Shown piece after piece: positions 36,978 through 50,487 of a stretch of DNA of 64,000 bases. The position numbers and the translations under genes were made by a program. Position 1 is the stretch's first letter. Each line of letters starts with the position of its first letter. The stretch spans positions 16,956 to 80,955 of the forward strand of contig NZ_QBKP01000020.1 in the NCBI RefSeq assembly GCF_003054195.1, read 5' to 3'. Below the pieces are notes generated by a model. That model searched no databases. It worked only from the letters and a program-made list of their open reading frames with translations, and was not told the origin of the DNA. This stretch comes from Gemmobacter caeni (GTDB lineage Bacteria > Pseudomonadota > Alphaproteobacteria > Rhodobacterales > Rhodobacteraceae).

Positions 36978-38231
36978 ATGCCCGCGCTTTGCCGTTCCTG
37001 CCTGACCGCCTTCGATACCGGCAGCCGCTGCCCGGCCTGTCGCAGTCCGCGCGTGCTGTCGCACCCCGAGCTCTGGGATCTTTCCATTGCCCACATGGAT
37101 TGCGATGCCTTCTATGCCTCTGTCGAAAAGCGCGACAATCCCGATCTGGCCGACAAGCCTGTCATCGTGGGCGGCGGCACGCGGGGCGTCGTTTCCACCT
37201 GCTGCTATATCGCGCGGATTTCGGGCGTGCGTTCGGCCATGCCGATGTTTCAGGCGCTGAAGCTCTGTCCTTCTGCCGTCGTCATCAAGCCGCGCATGCA
37301 GGTCTATGCCGAAGTGTCGCGCAAGATCCGCGCCATGATCGAGGATCTGACCCCGGCCATCGAACCCCTGAGCCTGGACGAAGCGTTCCTCGATCTCACC
37401 GGCACCGCGCGTCTGCATGGCGCGCCGCCAGCGGTGATGCTGGCCCGCCTTGTGCGGCGGATGGAGACGGAACTGGGCATCTCCGGCTCCGTCGGCCTGT
37501 CGCACAACAAGTTTCTGGCCAAGATCGCCTCTGACCTCGACAAACCGCGCGGATTTTCGGTGATCGGCCGGGCCGAGACCGAAGCCTTTCTGACCCCGAA
37601 ACCTGTCCGCATCATCTGGGGCGTCGGCACCGCCACACAGACCGCGCTGGAGACGGCGGGCATCCGAACCATCGCCGACCTGCTGCGCTGGGATCAGGCA
37701 GATCTGGTCGCGCGCTTTGGCCATATGGGCGGGCGGCTCTGGCATCTGGCGCGCGGGCAGGACAGCCGCCGCGTCAGCCGGGATGAAAAGCTCAAGACCA
37801 TCTCGAAAGAGACCACCTTCAATGAGGATACCGCCGATGCCGATCTGCTGGACGGGCATCTGTGGCGGCTGGCGGTGCAGGTGGCCGACCGGGCCAAGGC
37901 GAAGGGGTTGGCGGGCCGGACCGTGACGCTGAAGCTGAAACGTGCGGATTTCGTGCAGGTCAGCCGCCGCCACGCCCTGCCCGCGCCGACGCAGATGGCT
38001 GATCGCATCTACCGCGAGGCGCGGGCGTTGTTCGATCAGGTGCCGAAGGGGGCCGCCTACCGGCTGATCGGCTGCGGCATCGCCGATCTGGTGCCGGGGC
38101 TGGAGGCAGACACCACTGCCGATCTCTTGGACCCGCAGGCCGCCACCCGCGCGAAGGCAGAGGCCGCAACCGATCAAATCCGCGCCCGCTTCGGCCGCGA
38201 CGCGATTATCAAGGGCCGTGCCCTGCGCTAG
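36978..38231 (+). CDS. dinB: DNA polymerase IV with N-terminal zinc finger
   Basis: This 417-residue Y-family polymerase has an extra N-terminal four-cysteine knuckle (Cys5, Cys8, Cys18, Cys21) ahead of the polymerase core. The core starts at HMDCDAFYASVE and includes the catalytic SLDEAFLD, GLSHNKFLAKIASDLDKP and a little-finger domain. Pol IV performs error-prone bypass synthesis. AAAAGG upstream favours the ATG at 36978 over the ATG at 36963. A canonical C-terminal clamp-binding motif is not obvious. Confidence 0.93.
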   Translation: MPALCRSCLTAFDTGSRCPACRSPRVLSHPELWDLSIAHMDCDAFYASVEKRDNPDLADKPVIVGGGTRGVVSTCCYIARISGVRSAMPMFQALKLCPSAVVIKPRMQVYAEVSRKIRAMIEDLTPAIEPLSLDEAFLDLTGTARLHGAPPAVMLARLVRRMETELGISGSVGLSHNKFLAKIASDLDKPRGFSVIGRAETEAFLTPKPVRIIWGVGTATQTALETAGIRTIADLLRWDQADLVARFGHMGGRLWHLARGQDSRRVSRDEKLKTISKETTFNEDTADADLLDGHLWRLAVQVADRAKAKGLAGRTVTLKLKRADFVQVSRRHALPAPTQMADRIYREARALFDQVPKGAAYRLIGCGIADLVPGLEADTTADLLDPQAATRAKAEAATDQIRARFGRDAIIKGRALR

Positions 38232-38248
38232 GTATTAGGGGACAGTGA

Positions 38249-39073
38249 TCAGGGGCAGGGTTCCTTCCAGCCGTCGATGATGGCCACCGCCTCTTCCGCC
38301 GTATCGACATAACGGAACAGGTCCAGATCCTCTGGGCTGATGGTCCCTGCCTCGGCCAGTGCCTGCCAGTTGATGATCTTCTCCCAGAACTCGCGCCCGA
38401 ACAGCAGGAAGGGCACGGGCTTCATCCGCCGTGTCTGGATCAGGGTCAGGCTTTCGAACATCTCATCCAGAGTCCCAAAGCCGCCGGGGAAGATGCAGAT
38501 GGCCTTGGCTCGCATCAGGAAGTGCATCTTGCGGATGGCGAAGTAGTGGAAGTTGAACGACAGATCGGGCGTCACATAGGCATTGGGTGCCTGTTCATGC
38601 GGCAGCACGATGTTCAGGCCGATGGACTGACCGCCCGCATCATCGGCGCCACGGTTGCCTGCCTCCATCACCCCCGGCCCGCCGCCGGTCACGATGACAT
38701 TCTCGCGGCCATAGCTTTGCAGGCTGCGTTCAGTCATCATCCGGGCGAAGCGCCGCGCCTCGTCATAATATTTCGACAGCTCCGCCAGAACCGGGGTTTT
38801 CGCAGTCTCCTTCTGCGCGGGTTCCGGGATGCGGGCGCCGCCAAACAGCACGATGGTCGATTTGATGCCACGCTCATCCAGCACCATCTGCGCCTTCAGC
38901 AGCTCCAGTTGCAGGCGCACCGGCCGCAACTCCTCGCGCATCAGGAAATCGGTATCGGTGAAGGCCAGCCGATAGGCGGGGGCACGGGTCTGCGGCGTGT
39001 CGGGGATGCGATGGGTCGCCGCCACGTCCTGATGGCTGTCACGGAACGGGTGCTGGCGGGCGTCGTCGGTCAT
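38249..39073 (-). CDS. LOG-family protein (TIGR00730-type, lysine-decarboxylase-like fold)
   Basis: This 274-residue protein contains GGGPGVMEAGNRGA and PGGFGTLDEMFE, the signatures of LOG proteins, which cleave ribose-5-phosphate from nucleotide monophosphates (cytokinin-activating phosphoribohydrolases and relatives such as PpnN). The N-terminus is about 80 residues longer than the minimal LOG form. The start MTDDARQHPF was chosen; the frame is open upstream. It is divergent from dapD. Confidence 0.85.
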   Translation of the reverse strand: MTDDARQHPFRDSHQDVAATHRIPDTPQTRAPAYRLAFTDTDFLMREELRPVRLQLELLKAQMVLDERGIKSTIVLFGGARIPEPAQKETAKTPVLAELSKYYDEARRFARMMTERSLQSYGRENVIVTGGGPGVMEAGNRGADDAGGQSIGLNIVLPHEQAPNAYVTPDLSFNFHYFAIRKMHFLMRAKAICIFPGGFGTLDEMFESLTLIQTRRMKPVPFLLFGREFWEKIINWQALAEAGTISPEDLDLFRYVDTAEEAVAIIDGWKEPCP

Positions 39074-39191
39074 GCGGTCTTCCTTGGTTTTGGTCGCGGT
39101 ACAGGCGGCACGGGTCGGGAACGGCGATTGCGCGGGCCGGGGCCTGCGTCTATAGGCTATGGCGCAATCGCCGGATAGGGAAGGGAGCGCC

Positions 39192-40016
39192 ATGAGCAAC
39201 GCCGCACTGGAAGCCGCCATCGAAACCGCATGGGAGGCGCGCGACGCCATCACCCCGGCGACCAAGGGCGAGGCCCGCGATGCCGTCGAGGCGACGCTGG
39301 AGGCTTTGGGCGCGGGCACTCTGCGCGTGGCGGAAAAGCGCGGCGCCGACTGGCATGTCAACCAGTGGGCCAAGAAGGCGGTGCTGCTGGGCTTCCGCCT
39401 GAAGGATATGGAACTGCAATCCGGCGGCCCGCAGGGCAGCAGCTGGTGGGATAAGGTGGACAGCAAGTTCCACGGCTGGGGCGAGGCGGAATTCAGGGCT
39501 GCGGGTTTCCGCGCTGTGCCGAACTGCATCGTCCGCAAATCCGCACATATCGCCAGGGGCGTGGTGCTGATGCCCAGCTTCGTAAACCTCGGCGCCTTCG
39601 TGGATGAGGGCACCATGGTCGATACATGGGCCACCGTCGGCTCCTGCGCGCAGATCGGCAAGAACGTCCACCTGTCAGGGGGCGTCGGCATTGGCGGCGT
39701 GCTGGAACCGATGCAGGCCGGCCCGACCATCATCGAGGACAATTGCTTCATCGGTGCCCGCTCCGAGGTGGTCGAGGGCTGCATCGTGCGTGAGGGCTCG
39801 GTCCTCGGCATGGGCGTGTTCATCGGCAAATCGACCAAGATCGTCGACCGGGAAACCGGCGAGGTGATGTATGGCGAGGTTCCGGCCGGTTCGGTCGTCG
39901 TCGCAGGCTCCATGCCGTCGAAGAACGGCATCAACCTTTACTGCGCAGTGATCGTGAAGAAGGTGGATGCGCAGACCCGCTCCAAAACCTCGATCAACGA
40001 GCTGCTGCGCGACTGA
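39192..40016 (+). CDS. dapD: 2,3,4,5-tetrahydropyridine-2,6-dicarboxylate N-succinyltransferase
   Basis: This 274-residue enzyme of the succinylase branch of lysine/diaminopimelate synthesis has an N-terminal helical domain and a left-handed beta-helix of hexapeptide repeats (about residues 100-230: [36 protein letters not shown]). It adds succinyl-CoA to tetrahydrodipicolinate. The start is [11 protein letters not shown]. dapE is not adjacent. A terminator follows. Confidence 0.96.
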   Translation: MSNAALEAAIETAWEARDAITPATKGEARDAVEATLEALGAGTLRVAEKRGADWHVNQWAKKAVLLGFRLKDMELQSGGPQGSSWWDKVDSKFHGWGEAEFRAAGFRAVPNCIVRKSAHIARGVVLMPSFVNLGAFVDEGTMVDTWATVGSCAQIGKNVHLSGGVGIGGVLEPMQAGPTIIEDNCFIGARSEVVEGCIVREGSVLGMGVFIGKSTKIVDRETGEVMYGEVPAGSVVVAGSMPSKNGINLYCAVIVKKVDAQTRSKTSINELLRD

Positions 40017-40037
40017 TCTCTGCCCGAGGCATTCCTG

Positions 40038-40066
40038 AAACGCGCGCGCCCTGGGCGCGCGTTTTG
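40038..40066 (+). terminator. Rho-independent terminator between dapD and mtgA
   Basis: Perfect 10-bp arms AAACGCGCGC/GCGCGCGTTT are followed by TTG; it lies between convergent dapD and mtgA and may serve both strands. Confidence 0.85.
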
Positions 40067-40076
40067 TATTCCGGCG

Positions 40077-40820
40077 TCAACCCTCGAAACAAGCGGCGCG
40101 CCCGTCGGCCCGGATGGTCTGCGCCCCGTCGAGGATTTGCGAGGCACGGCGCCGCAGGCTTGCCGTGGGCTTTGCCGGATTGCGCGCCTTGGGATCGGGC
40201 AGGATCGCCGCCAGACGCGCGGCCTGCACCGGGGTCAGATCCCTGGCAGACACCCCGAACCAGTGCTGTGCCGCGGCCTCGACCCCAAAGACACCTTCGC
40301 CAAATTCCGCAATGTTCAAATAGACATGCAGAATACGGCGCTTGGTCCAGATCAGTTCGACCGGCGGTGTCAGCAGCGCCTCGGCTGCCTTGCGCGCCCA
40401 GTTCCGGCCCTGCCACAGAAAGACATTCTTGACGACCTGCTGGCTGATGGTCGAAGCGCCCCGCCCGCTGCCTTCGGCCAGCGCGGCACGGATCGCCTTC
40501 ATGTCGAACCCCCAGTGCAGGCAGAAATTGGCATCCTCGGCCGCCACGACCGAGCGGGCCATGACCGGCGCAATATCATCCCAGCCCACCCAGTCGCGCT
40601 CGATGCCGCCCAGCCGCCAGCTTTCCTGCATCTGATACAGATTCGTCGGCACCGGCACGACGGCGAAAATAAGGATCAGCGCGGCGAAAAGGCCGATCAC
40701 CCCGGCAATGCCGCGCAAAATCCAAAGCCGCAGGCGCCCCCACAGGGGTGGCCGCAACGGCGCGACGATTTCGGGCGCCGGTTCGGCGGCGGGTTTCTTC
40801 TTGCGGGTGGTCTTGGCCAT
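40077..40820 (-). CDS. mtgA: Monofunctional biosynthetic peptidoglycan transglycosylase
   Basis: This 247-residue GT51 enzyme has a basic N-terminus, one membrane anchor (about residues 38-60) and the glycosyltransferase motifs AEDANFCLHWGFD (catalytic Glu), GRGASTISQQVVKN and RILHVYLNIAEFGEGVFGVEAAAQHWF. It polymerises lipid II glycan strands without a transpeptidase domain. The start after MICGG (at 40820) gives the normal N-terminus. Confidence 0.94.
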   Translation of the reverse strand: MAKTTRKKKPAAEPAPEIVAPLRPPLWGRLRLWILRGIAGVIGLFAALILIFAVVPVPTNLYQMQESWRLGGIERDWVGWDDIAPVMARSVVAAEDANFCLHWGFDMKAIRAALAEGSGRGASTISQQVVKNVFLWQGRNWARKAAEALLTPPVELIWTKRRILHVYLNIAEFGEGVFGVEAAAQHWFGVSARDLTPVQAARLAAILPDPKARNPAKPTASLRRRASQILDGAQTIRADGRAACFEG

Positions 40821-40886
40821 GCCCCCACAGATCACGAAGCCCGCCTGCCGGTCAAGGCAGGCGGGGCCATCCCGCCGCGTCGCGGA

Positions 40887-41396
40887 TCAAAGCGACGACG
40901 CCGTCCCTTGACGGGCCAGCGCCTCGGCCAGCTTTGCTTCCTGATCGGTGCTGAGCGAGGTGCGCAGCACCCTGCCCTTGCCCGCAAAGCTGTCGAGCCC
41001 GGCCAGCACCTTGTCGGCGGTCATCTTGCGGATCAGGATACCCAGCGCGGCGCCGCCCGGCGGCAGGCTTTGCCCGGTCTGTTTCAGGAAATCGTCATTG
41101 ATGCCAACATCGGTCATCCAGCCCGACAGCGCCCCTGCCCCTGCCCCGACCGCCGCACCCAGCAGCGGATTGAGGAACAGAAGGCCGATCAGGCCGCCCC
41201 AGACGCCACCACCAGCGGCGCCCATCGCGGTCATGTTGACCGCCTGATGCAGTTGCACCGTGCCGTCATCCTTGCGGGTGACAACCACGGCATCCTCCAT
41301 TTCGATCAGATATTCCTGCTGCATCTTCACCAGTGCCGCGCGCGCCTCAAAGGCGGTGGCCTCGGTATCGAATGCAATGATGACAAGATCGGACAT
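40887..41396 (-). CDS. DUF1269 domain-containing membrane-associated protein
   Basis: This 169-residue protein starts with MSDLVIIAFDTEATAFEARAAL, then has a glycine/alanine-rich hydrophobic centre (about residues 58-92, GAAGGGVWGGLIGLLFLNPLLG) that looks like a glycine-zipper membrane hairpin, and a C-terminal amphipathic part. DUF1269 proteins are common but uncharacterised. It stands alone between mtgA and gltB on the same strand. Confidence 0.8.
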   Translation of the reverse strand: MSDLVIIAFDTEATAFEARAALVKMQQEYLIEMEDAVVVTRKDDGTVQLHQAVNMTAMGAAGGGVWGGLIGLLFLNPLLGAAVGAGAGALSGWMTDVGINDDFLKQTGQSLPPGGAALGILIRKMTADKVLAGLDSFAGKGRVLRTSLSTDQEAKLAEALARQGTASSL

Positions 41397-41478
41397 GGCA
41401 GACTCCGGTTACAGGATACGCGTTCCCCTTGAACGTGCGCCTTTCCCGCAGGTTCCACCAGCCCTGTCACGAAAAGAT

Positions 41479-41505
41479 GACGCCCGCGGGGTGACCGCGG
41501 GCGTC
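41479..41505 (-). terminator. Rho-independent terminator after gltB
   Basis: Perfect 11-bp arms GACGCCCGCGG/CCGCGGGCGTC surround a 5-base loop; on the minus strand they are followed by ATCTTTTC. Confidence 0.82.
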
Positions 41506-41530
41506 CGGAACGGCAAGGGCTGTGCCCCAC

Positions 41531-46069
<4,539 letters not shown>

Positions 46070-46072
46070 GGC

Positions 46073-46510
46073 TTACTCCTCGGGATTGGCTTGCAACGTG
46101 GCCAGAAACTCGGCCTCGGTCATCTGCTGGGTCGGACCGGCGAAGGCAAAGGCTCCGGGCTTCCGGTCGATATAGATTTCGCGTTCCAGCCGCTGCCCGG
46201 ACAGATCGTCCAGCAGGCCCGCGGCCATGTAATAGTCGGTCGGCCCCACACCCGGCTTCAGCCGATACCACAGCGCGGACCCGCAGGTGCCGCAGAAGCT
46301 GCGCTCAGCCCAGTCCGAGGAGGCGTAGGAGCGGATGTGTTCACTGCCCGTCACGGTCAGATCGGCCTCGGGTACATCCAGTGTGACAAAGGCAACCCCG
46401 GTCCAGCGGCGGCACATGGCGCAATGGCAGGCCCCAAGCTCGTGCGCGGGGTTGCGCACGGTCACCTGTACTGCTCCGCACAGGCAATGTCCGGTCAGAT
46501 CATGGCTCAT
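46073..46510 (-). CDS. GFA-family zinc protein
   Basis: This 145-residue protein shows the glutathione-dependent formaldehyde-activating (GFA/CENP-V) fold: CLCGAVQV, CHCAMCRRWTG and FCGTCGSALWY supply the zinc-binding cysteines. Most members are not proven formaldehyde enzymes, so the substrate is open. It overlaps the upstream hypothetical gene by 11 bases and ends 3 bases before gltB starts, which suggests co-transcription with gltB. Confidence 0.87.
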   Translation of the reverse strand: MSHDLTGHCLCGAVQVTVRNPAHELGACHCAMCRRWTGVAFVTLDVPEADLTVTGSEHIRSYASSDWAERSFCGTCGSALWYRLKPGVGPTDYYMAAGLLDDLSGQRLEREIYIDRKPGAFAFAGPTQQMTEAEFLATLQANPEE

Positions 46511-47207
46511 GGCGCACCTTTTGCAGCAACGGGTTCCCCGGCGCCTGAGACATCAGCGCACCGCATTCAAAAATCGGCTGGGTGGCGGCAAAGCCCGGCT
46601 CGCCCGGCTGGATGAACTGCACCGGGCTGCCATCCGAAGGAAACCACTCGCCGTTTTCATCCCATTCCGACGGACCGGCAAAGAACATCCGCCATTCGGG
46701 ATGGATGTATTCGTTACCGCGCGCGTGGCGCATGACATTGCCGTCGAGATCGGTTTCAGTGAACTCGAATTCGGTCTGTTGCAGCGTCACGCCGTCAATC
46801 ACAAAGCTTTTGCCGGTCAGCGCGTCATAGCCGGTGACATGGCTGCGCGAGCCGTCGTCCTTGGACAGCCGGAAATCGAAATCGTCACGTCCGCCCAGCA
46901 GCGCATCGAAACTGGCAGGGTCGGCGGGGTTGGCATCCAGCGTCTGCCGCACACGCGGGTTCATCTCGAAGCTTTCAACCCATTGGGTTTCCCGGTCGAT
47001 CCGGCTGAGGAAGAAGATCCCCTCCTGATCGAAGTCAGCACGCCATTTGTCGCCGGGCTGATCGGCCGTGCAGGTATAGTGGTTCGAGACGCGGCAGCCG
47101 CGCGATTGCACCGTCAGATAGGTTTCGCAGCCCGCCGGGGGCGTGAAACTTCCTGCCAGCGCCGGAGACGCCGTCAGTGCCAGAAACAAGACGATCCCGT
47201 ATTTCAT
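46500..47207 (-). CDS. Hypothetical secreted protein between gltD and gltB
   Basis: This 235-residue protein has a cleavable signal peptide (YGIVLFLALTASPALA) and four or more cysteines in the mature part (GCETYL, GCRVSNHYTC, ECG) suitable for disulfides in the periplasm. The domain is rich in Asp/Glu and aromatic residues and looks like a beta-structured, lipocalin-like fold, but I do not recognise a named family. It overlaps both neighbours, the alpha/beta hydrolase by four bases and the GFA gene by 11. Confidence 0.72.
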   Translation of the reverse strand: MKYGIVLFLALTASPALAGSFTPPAGCETYLTVQSRGCRVSNHYTCTADQPGDKWRADFDQEGIFFLSRIDRETQWVESFEMNPRVRQTLDANPADPASFDALLGGRDDFDFRLSKDDGSRSHVTGYDALTGKSFVIDGVTLQQTEFEFTETDLDGNVMRHARGNEYIHPEWRMFFAGPSEWDENGEWFPSDGSPVQFIQPGEPGFAATQPIFECGALMSQAPGNPLLQKVRHEP

Positions 47208-48004
47208 GCCGCGTCCTCCTCGACAGGAACTGCAAGCTGCACGCCATCCAGCGCGTCAGACAGCATTTTCCGCAACCGGCGGGTGCGCCGCCCGAAGGCC
47301 AGTTGCACCGCATCATCCAGAATACCCGCGTGAAACATGCGCATGACGGTATCGTGCCGCACACCGGGCAGCGTGAAGCAATGCGTATTCGTTGCCGGGC
47401 GCAGCAGCCGCAGTTGCGCGCGCTCCGAACGATGGGTGCCATAGATGATGTAATGCTGGGTGGCCCGCGCCATCACGCTGCGCACATCGGAAATGCGATA
47501 AGTCTCGATCCGGTCGCGAAAGGATTTCCAGCGTGTTTCGTCCGGCACCACCGCCGGATCGACCGAAAGCTGTGGCGACAGCGCCAGCGCGCTGTCCACA
47601 CGCGTGAAGCCGCCCAGGGCCAGAGCCGAAAAGCCGCCCAGTGAATGCCCCATGCTGACCACCTGGGTCGCGCCAACCTCAACCGCCTCGGCCTCGACCA
47701 GGGCGACGACCTCCTCGATCAACCCCGGGGCGTTCAGCCAGCTGCGGCGGACATCGGCGATGTAAAGCACATGATCGCGCCCCGAGGCACTGGCCGTTTT
47801 GGCAAATTCAAGCCGTGGCGGGCGGCGCTGATAGCGACCCACCCCCGAAAAGCAGACGACAAGACGGCGCCCGCGCCCGCGATGACGCCAGACGCGCAGC
47901 GCACGGTCATCCCGCAGCGTCGAAATTTCCACATCCGGGCGGGCAGCACGCGACGAAGGCGCCGCTGCGCTGCCTTCCGCCGATGCTGGTGCCGTCTCGC
48001 CCAT
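47204..48004 (-). CDS. Alpha/beta hydrolase-like protein
   Basis: This 266-residue protein carries the nucleophile elbow GHSLGGFSAL (Ser near residue 120) in a predicted alpha/beta-hydrolase fold, with LVVCFSGVG at the oxyanion strand and a His in GVRHDTVMRMFH as possible catalytic residue. It has no signal peptide and an Ala-rich N-terminus. The substrate is unknown. AGAGAGG lies 8 bases before the ATG. It begins about 75 bp after gltD, past a weak terminator. Confidence 0.75.
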   Translation of the reverse strand: MGETAPASAEGSAAAPSSRAARPDVEISTLRDDRALRVWRHRGRGRRLVVCFSGVGRYQRRPPRLEFAKTASASGRDHVLYIADVRRSWLNAPGLIEEVVALVEAEAVEVGATQVVSMGHSLGGFSALALGGFTRVDSALALSPQLSVDPAVVPDETRWKSFRDRIETYRISDVRSVMARATQHYIIYGTHRSERAQLRLLRPATNTHCFTLPGVRHDTVMRMFHAGILDDAVQLAFGRRTRRLRKMLSDALDGVQLAVPVEEDAA

Positions 48005-48030
48005 GATCGGGCCCTCTCTTTTCAGGTCAG

Positions 48031-48054
48031 AAAGACTGCCGCATCACACGGCAG
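48031..48054 (-). terminator. Possible weak terminator after gltD
   Basis: On the minus strand, CTGCCG and CGGCAG arms with a 7-base loop are followed by TCTTTCT. The short stem suggests partial termination, so gltD and the downstream genes may still be partly co-transcribed. Confidence 0.5.
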
Positions 48055-48078
48055 ACAAGGGATTCCCGGCGCCAGCCC

Positions 48079-49515
48079 TTATTCGGCGGCGACGCTGGCG
48101 GGTTGCGCCAGATAGGCCTCGATCGCATCGGCCGCCTCGCGTCCGTCGCGGATCGCCCAGACCACGAGGCTGGCGCCGCGCACGATATCACCCGCCGCGA
48201 ACACACCCGGAAGCGCGGTCTGATGGGTCTGGAAATCTGCCTTGACGGTGCCCCAGCGGGTCACGGCCAGTTCCGGCACGCCCCAGAGCACCGGCAGATC
48301 CTCAGGTTCAAACCCCAGCGCGGTAATCACCAGATCGGCGGGTTCGACGTAATCCGCGCCCTCGATCACCTCGGGGGTCTGGCGGCCGGTCGCGTCGGGG
48401 GCGCCAAGGCGCATCTTCTGCACCATCACGCCTTCAACCGCCCCATTCCCGGCAAAGCCCTTGGGCGCCGCCAGCCAGACGAATTCGACGCCCTCTTCCT
48501 CGGCATTCTGCGTTTCACGGCGCGAGCCCGGCATATTGGCCTTGTCGCGGCGATAGAGGCACTTGACCGAGGTCGCGCCCTGACGGATCGCGGTGCGCAC
48601 GCAGTCCATCGCCGTATCGCCGCCGCCGATCACCACCACGCGCTTACCGCTGGCATCCAGATCGCCGTTGTCAAAGGCCTCGACCTCATCGCCAAAGCTC
48701 TTGCGGTTCGAGGCGGTCAGGTAATCCAGTGCCTGAACAATGCCCTTCTGGCCGACACCCGGCCCGCCGACGTCGCGCATCTTGTAGACGCCGGTCGCAA
48801 TCAGCACCGCGTCATGCTGGCCCCGGATGGCATCGAAGCTCAGATCCTCGCCGACCTTGCAGTTCATCACGAAGTTCACGCCCGAGGCTTCCAGCTGGTC
48901 GATGCGCTGCATGACCACCGGCTTTTCCAGCTTGAAGCCGGGGATGCCATAGGTCAGCAGACCACCCGCGCGGTCATAGCGATCATAGACCGTGACCTGA
49001 AAGCCCTTGCGGCGCAGCATGTCTGCCGCAGCAAGCCCGCCCGGACCCGCGCCGATGATACCCACGCTTTCAGCGCGTTCCACGGCCGGTTTCACCGGCT
49101 TCACCCAGCCGTTTTCCCAGGCCGTATCGGTGATGTACTTCTCGACCGAGCCGATGGTCACGGTGCCATGGCCCGATTGCTCGATCACGCAATTGCCTTC
49201 GCACAGCCGGTCCTGCGGGCAGATGCGGCCGCAAATCTCGGGGAAGGTATTGGTCGCCTGGCTCAGCGCATAGGCTTCTTCCAGACGGCCCGAGGCCGTC
49301 ATGCGCAGCCAGTCGGGGATATTGTTGTGCAGCGGGCAATGCGACTGGCAATAGGGCACGCCGCACTGGCTGCACCGGCTGGCCTGTTCCGCCGCCTTCT
49401 GTGCGGCAAATTCCCGATAGATTTCATGGAAATCCTGCGCACGCAGATCGGCCGGACGCTTCTCGGGCATTTCCCGTTCGACGGTCACAAACTGAAGCAT
49501 CCGTTCCTTGGCCAT
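48079..49515 (-). CDS. gltD: Glutamate synthase (NADPH) small subunit
   Basis: This 478-residue subunit passes electrons from NADPH through FAD and [4Fe-4S] clusters to GltB. N-terminal cluster cysteines (CSQCGVPYCQSHC and CGRICPQDRLCEGNC) are followed by the FAD site GIIGAGPGGLAAADML and the NADPH site VVVIGGGDTAMDCV. MAKERMLQF is the usual start. A block of operator-like repeats lies upstream at 49581-49662. Confidence 0.96.
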   Translation of the reverse strand: MAKERMLQFVTVEREMPEKRPADLRAQDFHEIYREFAAQKAAEQASRCSQCGVPYCQSHCPLHNNIPDWLRMTASGRLEEAYALSQATNTFPEICGRICPQDRLCEGNCVIEQSGHGTVTIGSVEKYITDTAWENGWVKPVKPAVERAESVGIIGAGPGGLAAADMLRRKGFQVTVYDRYDRAGGLLTYGIPGFKLEKPVVMQRIDQLEASGVNFVMNCKVGEDLSFDAIRGQHDAVLIATGVYKMRDVGGPGVGQKGIVQALDYLTASNRKSFGDEVEAFDNGDLDASGKRVVVIGGGDTAMDCVRTAIRQGATSVKCLYRRDKANMPGSRRETQNAEEEGVEFVWLAAPKGFAGNGAVEGVMVQKMRLGAPDATGRQTPEVIEGADYVEPADLVITALGFEPEDLPVLWGVPELAVTRWGTVKADFQTHQTALPGVFAAGDIVRGASLVVWAIRDGREAADAIEAYLAQPASVAAE

Positions 49516-49580
49516 GAGCCACGCCTCCCTCGGCAAATCGGTGGGTGCGCATTGATACTCCGGGCCGGATTCGAATAAAA

Positions 49581-49662
49581 GTCAGCAAAACTGACCTAAA
49601 TACAGCTTTTTGCTGAAAAACGTCTGATGTGCTGACTTAAATTCCAGAATTTAGGTCAGCAC
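49581..49662. promoter_or_regulatory. Operator-like repeat cluster upstream of gltD
   Basis: The 10-mer TGACCTAAAT or TGACTTAAAT occurs three times: 49592-49601 (+), 49633-49642 (+) and 49649-49658 (-). The last two form a 16-bp inverted repeat, GTGCTGACTTAAATTC/GAATTTAGGTCAGCAC (49629-49644 and 49647-49662, one mismatch). GTCAGCAAAACTGAC (49581-49595) is another palindrome. These lie 65-150 bp before the gltD start, in the promoter zone. The large inverted repeat also follows uppP and might terminate it. Confidence 0.6.
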
Positions 49663-49677
49663 AATTTACCTATCAAA

Positions 49678-50484
49678 TCAAAACCCCAATGAAAGCGCCG
49701 TCAAAGTCACTGCGCCGAGCATGATTCGCCACCAGCCGAACAGCGCATAGCCATGGCGCGAGACGTAGCCGAGCAGCCATTTCACCACCAGAATCGCCGA
49801 GATCAGCGCCAGCACGAAACCCACCGCGATTTCGGTCATGGCACTGCTGTCCAGCATGTGCCGGCTTTTCCACAGGTCATAGGCGAAGGCCGCCCCCATG
49901 GTCGGCATCGACAGGAAGAACGAAAACTCCGCCGCACCGCGCTTGCCCACGCCCATCAGCAGCCCACCGACGATGGTCGACCCGGACCGCGAGACGCCGG
50001 GGATCATCGCAAGGCACTGGAACAGGCCGATTTTCAGCGCCACGCCCAGCGGCACATCCATGGCGTCCTCATAGCGGGGCTCCAGCTTCATGCGGTCGAC
50101 CCACAGCAGCACCGCCCCGCCCCAGATCAGGTTGATCGCCACCAGCATCGGGGTTTCGAACAGCACGCGTTTGATGAAATCATGCGCCAGCACGCCCACC
50201 ACAACGGCGGGCAGAAAGGCAAGCGCCACCGCGATGATAAAGCGGAATGCTTTGGGGTCGGTGCGGGCGGTGGAAAAGACCTGCCACAGCTTCGCCGAAT
50301 AGACCGACAGCACAGCCAGCACCGCGCCCAGCTGGATCACCACCTCGAAGGTCTTGCCCGCGCTTTCGAAGCCGATGAAATGCCCCAGAAGCAGCAGATG
50401 CCCGGTCGAGGAGACCGGAATGAACTCGGTCAGGCCCTCGACAATGCCGAGGACCGCGGCGCTCAGCAGCGACTGGTCAGCCAT
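49678..50484 (-). CDS. uppP: Undecaprenyl-diphosphatase
   Basis: This 268-residue integral membrane protein (BacA family) has the motifs [23 protein letters not shown] and [17 protein letters not shown], holding the active-site glutamate, serines and arginine. It recycles undecaprenyl diphosphate, the carrier lipid of cell-wall synthesis, and gives bacitracin resistance when abundant. It starts 3 bases after the NDUFA9-like gene ends. Confidence 0.95.
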   Translation of the reverse strand: MADQSLLSAAVLGIVEGLTEFIPVSSTGHLLLLGHFIGFESAGKTFEVVIQLGAVLAVLSVYSAKLWQVFSTARTDPKAFRFIIAVALAFLPAVVVGVLAHDFIKRVLFETPMLVAINLIWGGAVLLWVDRMKLEPRYEDAMDVPLGVALKIGLFQCLAMIPGVSRSGSTIVGGLLMGVGKRGAAEFSFFLSMPTMGAAFAYDLWKSRHMLDSSAMTEIAVGFVLALISAILVVKWLLGYVSRHGYALFGWWRIMLGAVTLTALSLGF

Positions 50485-50487
50485 GGA

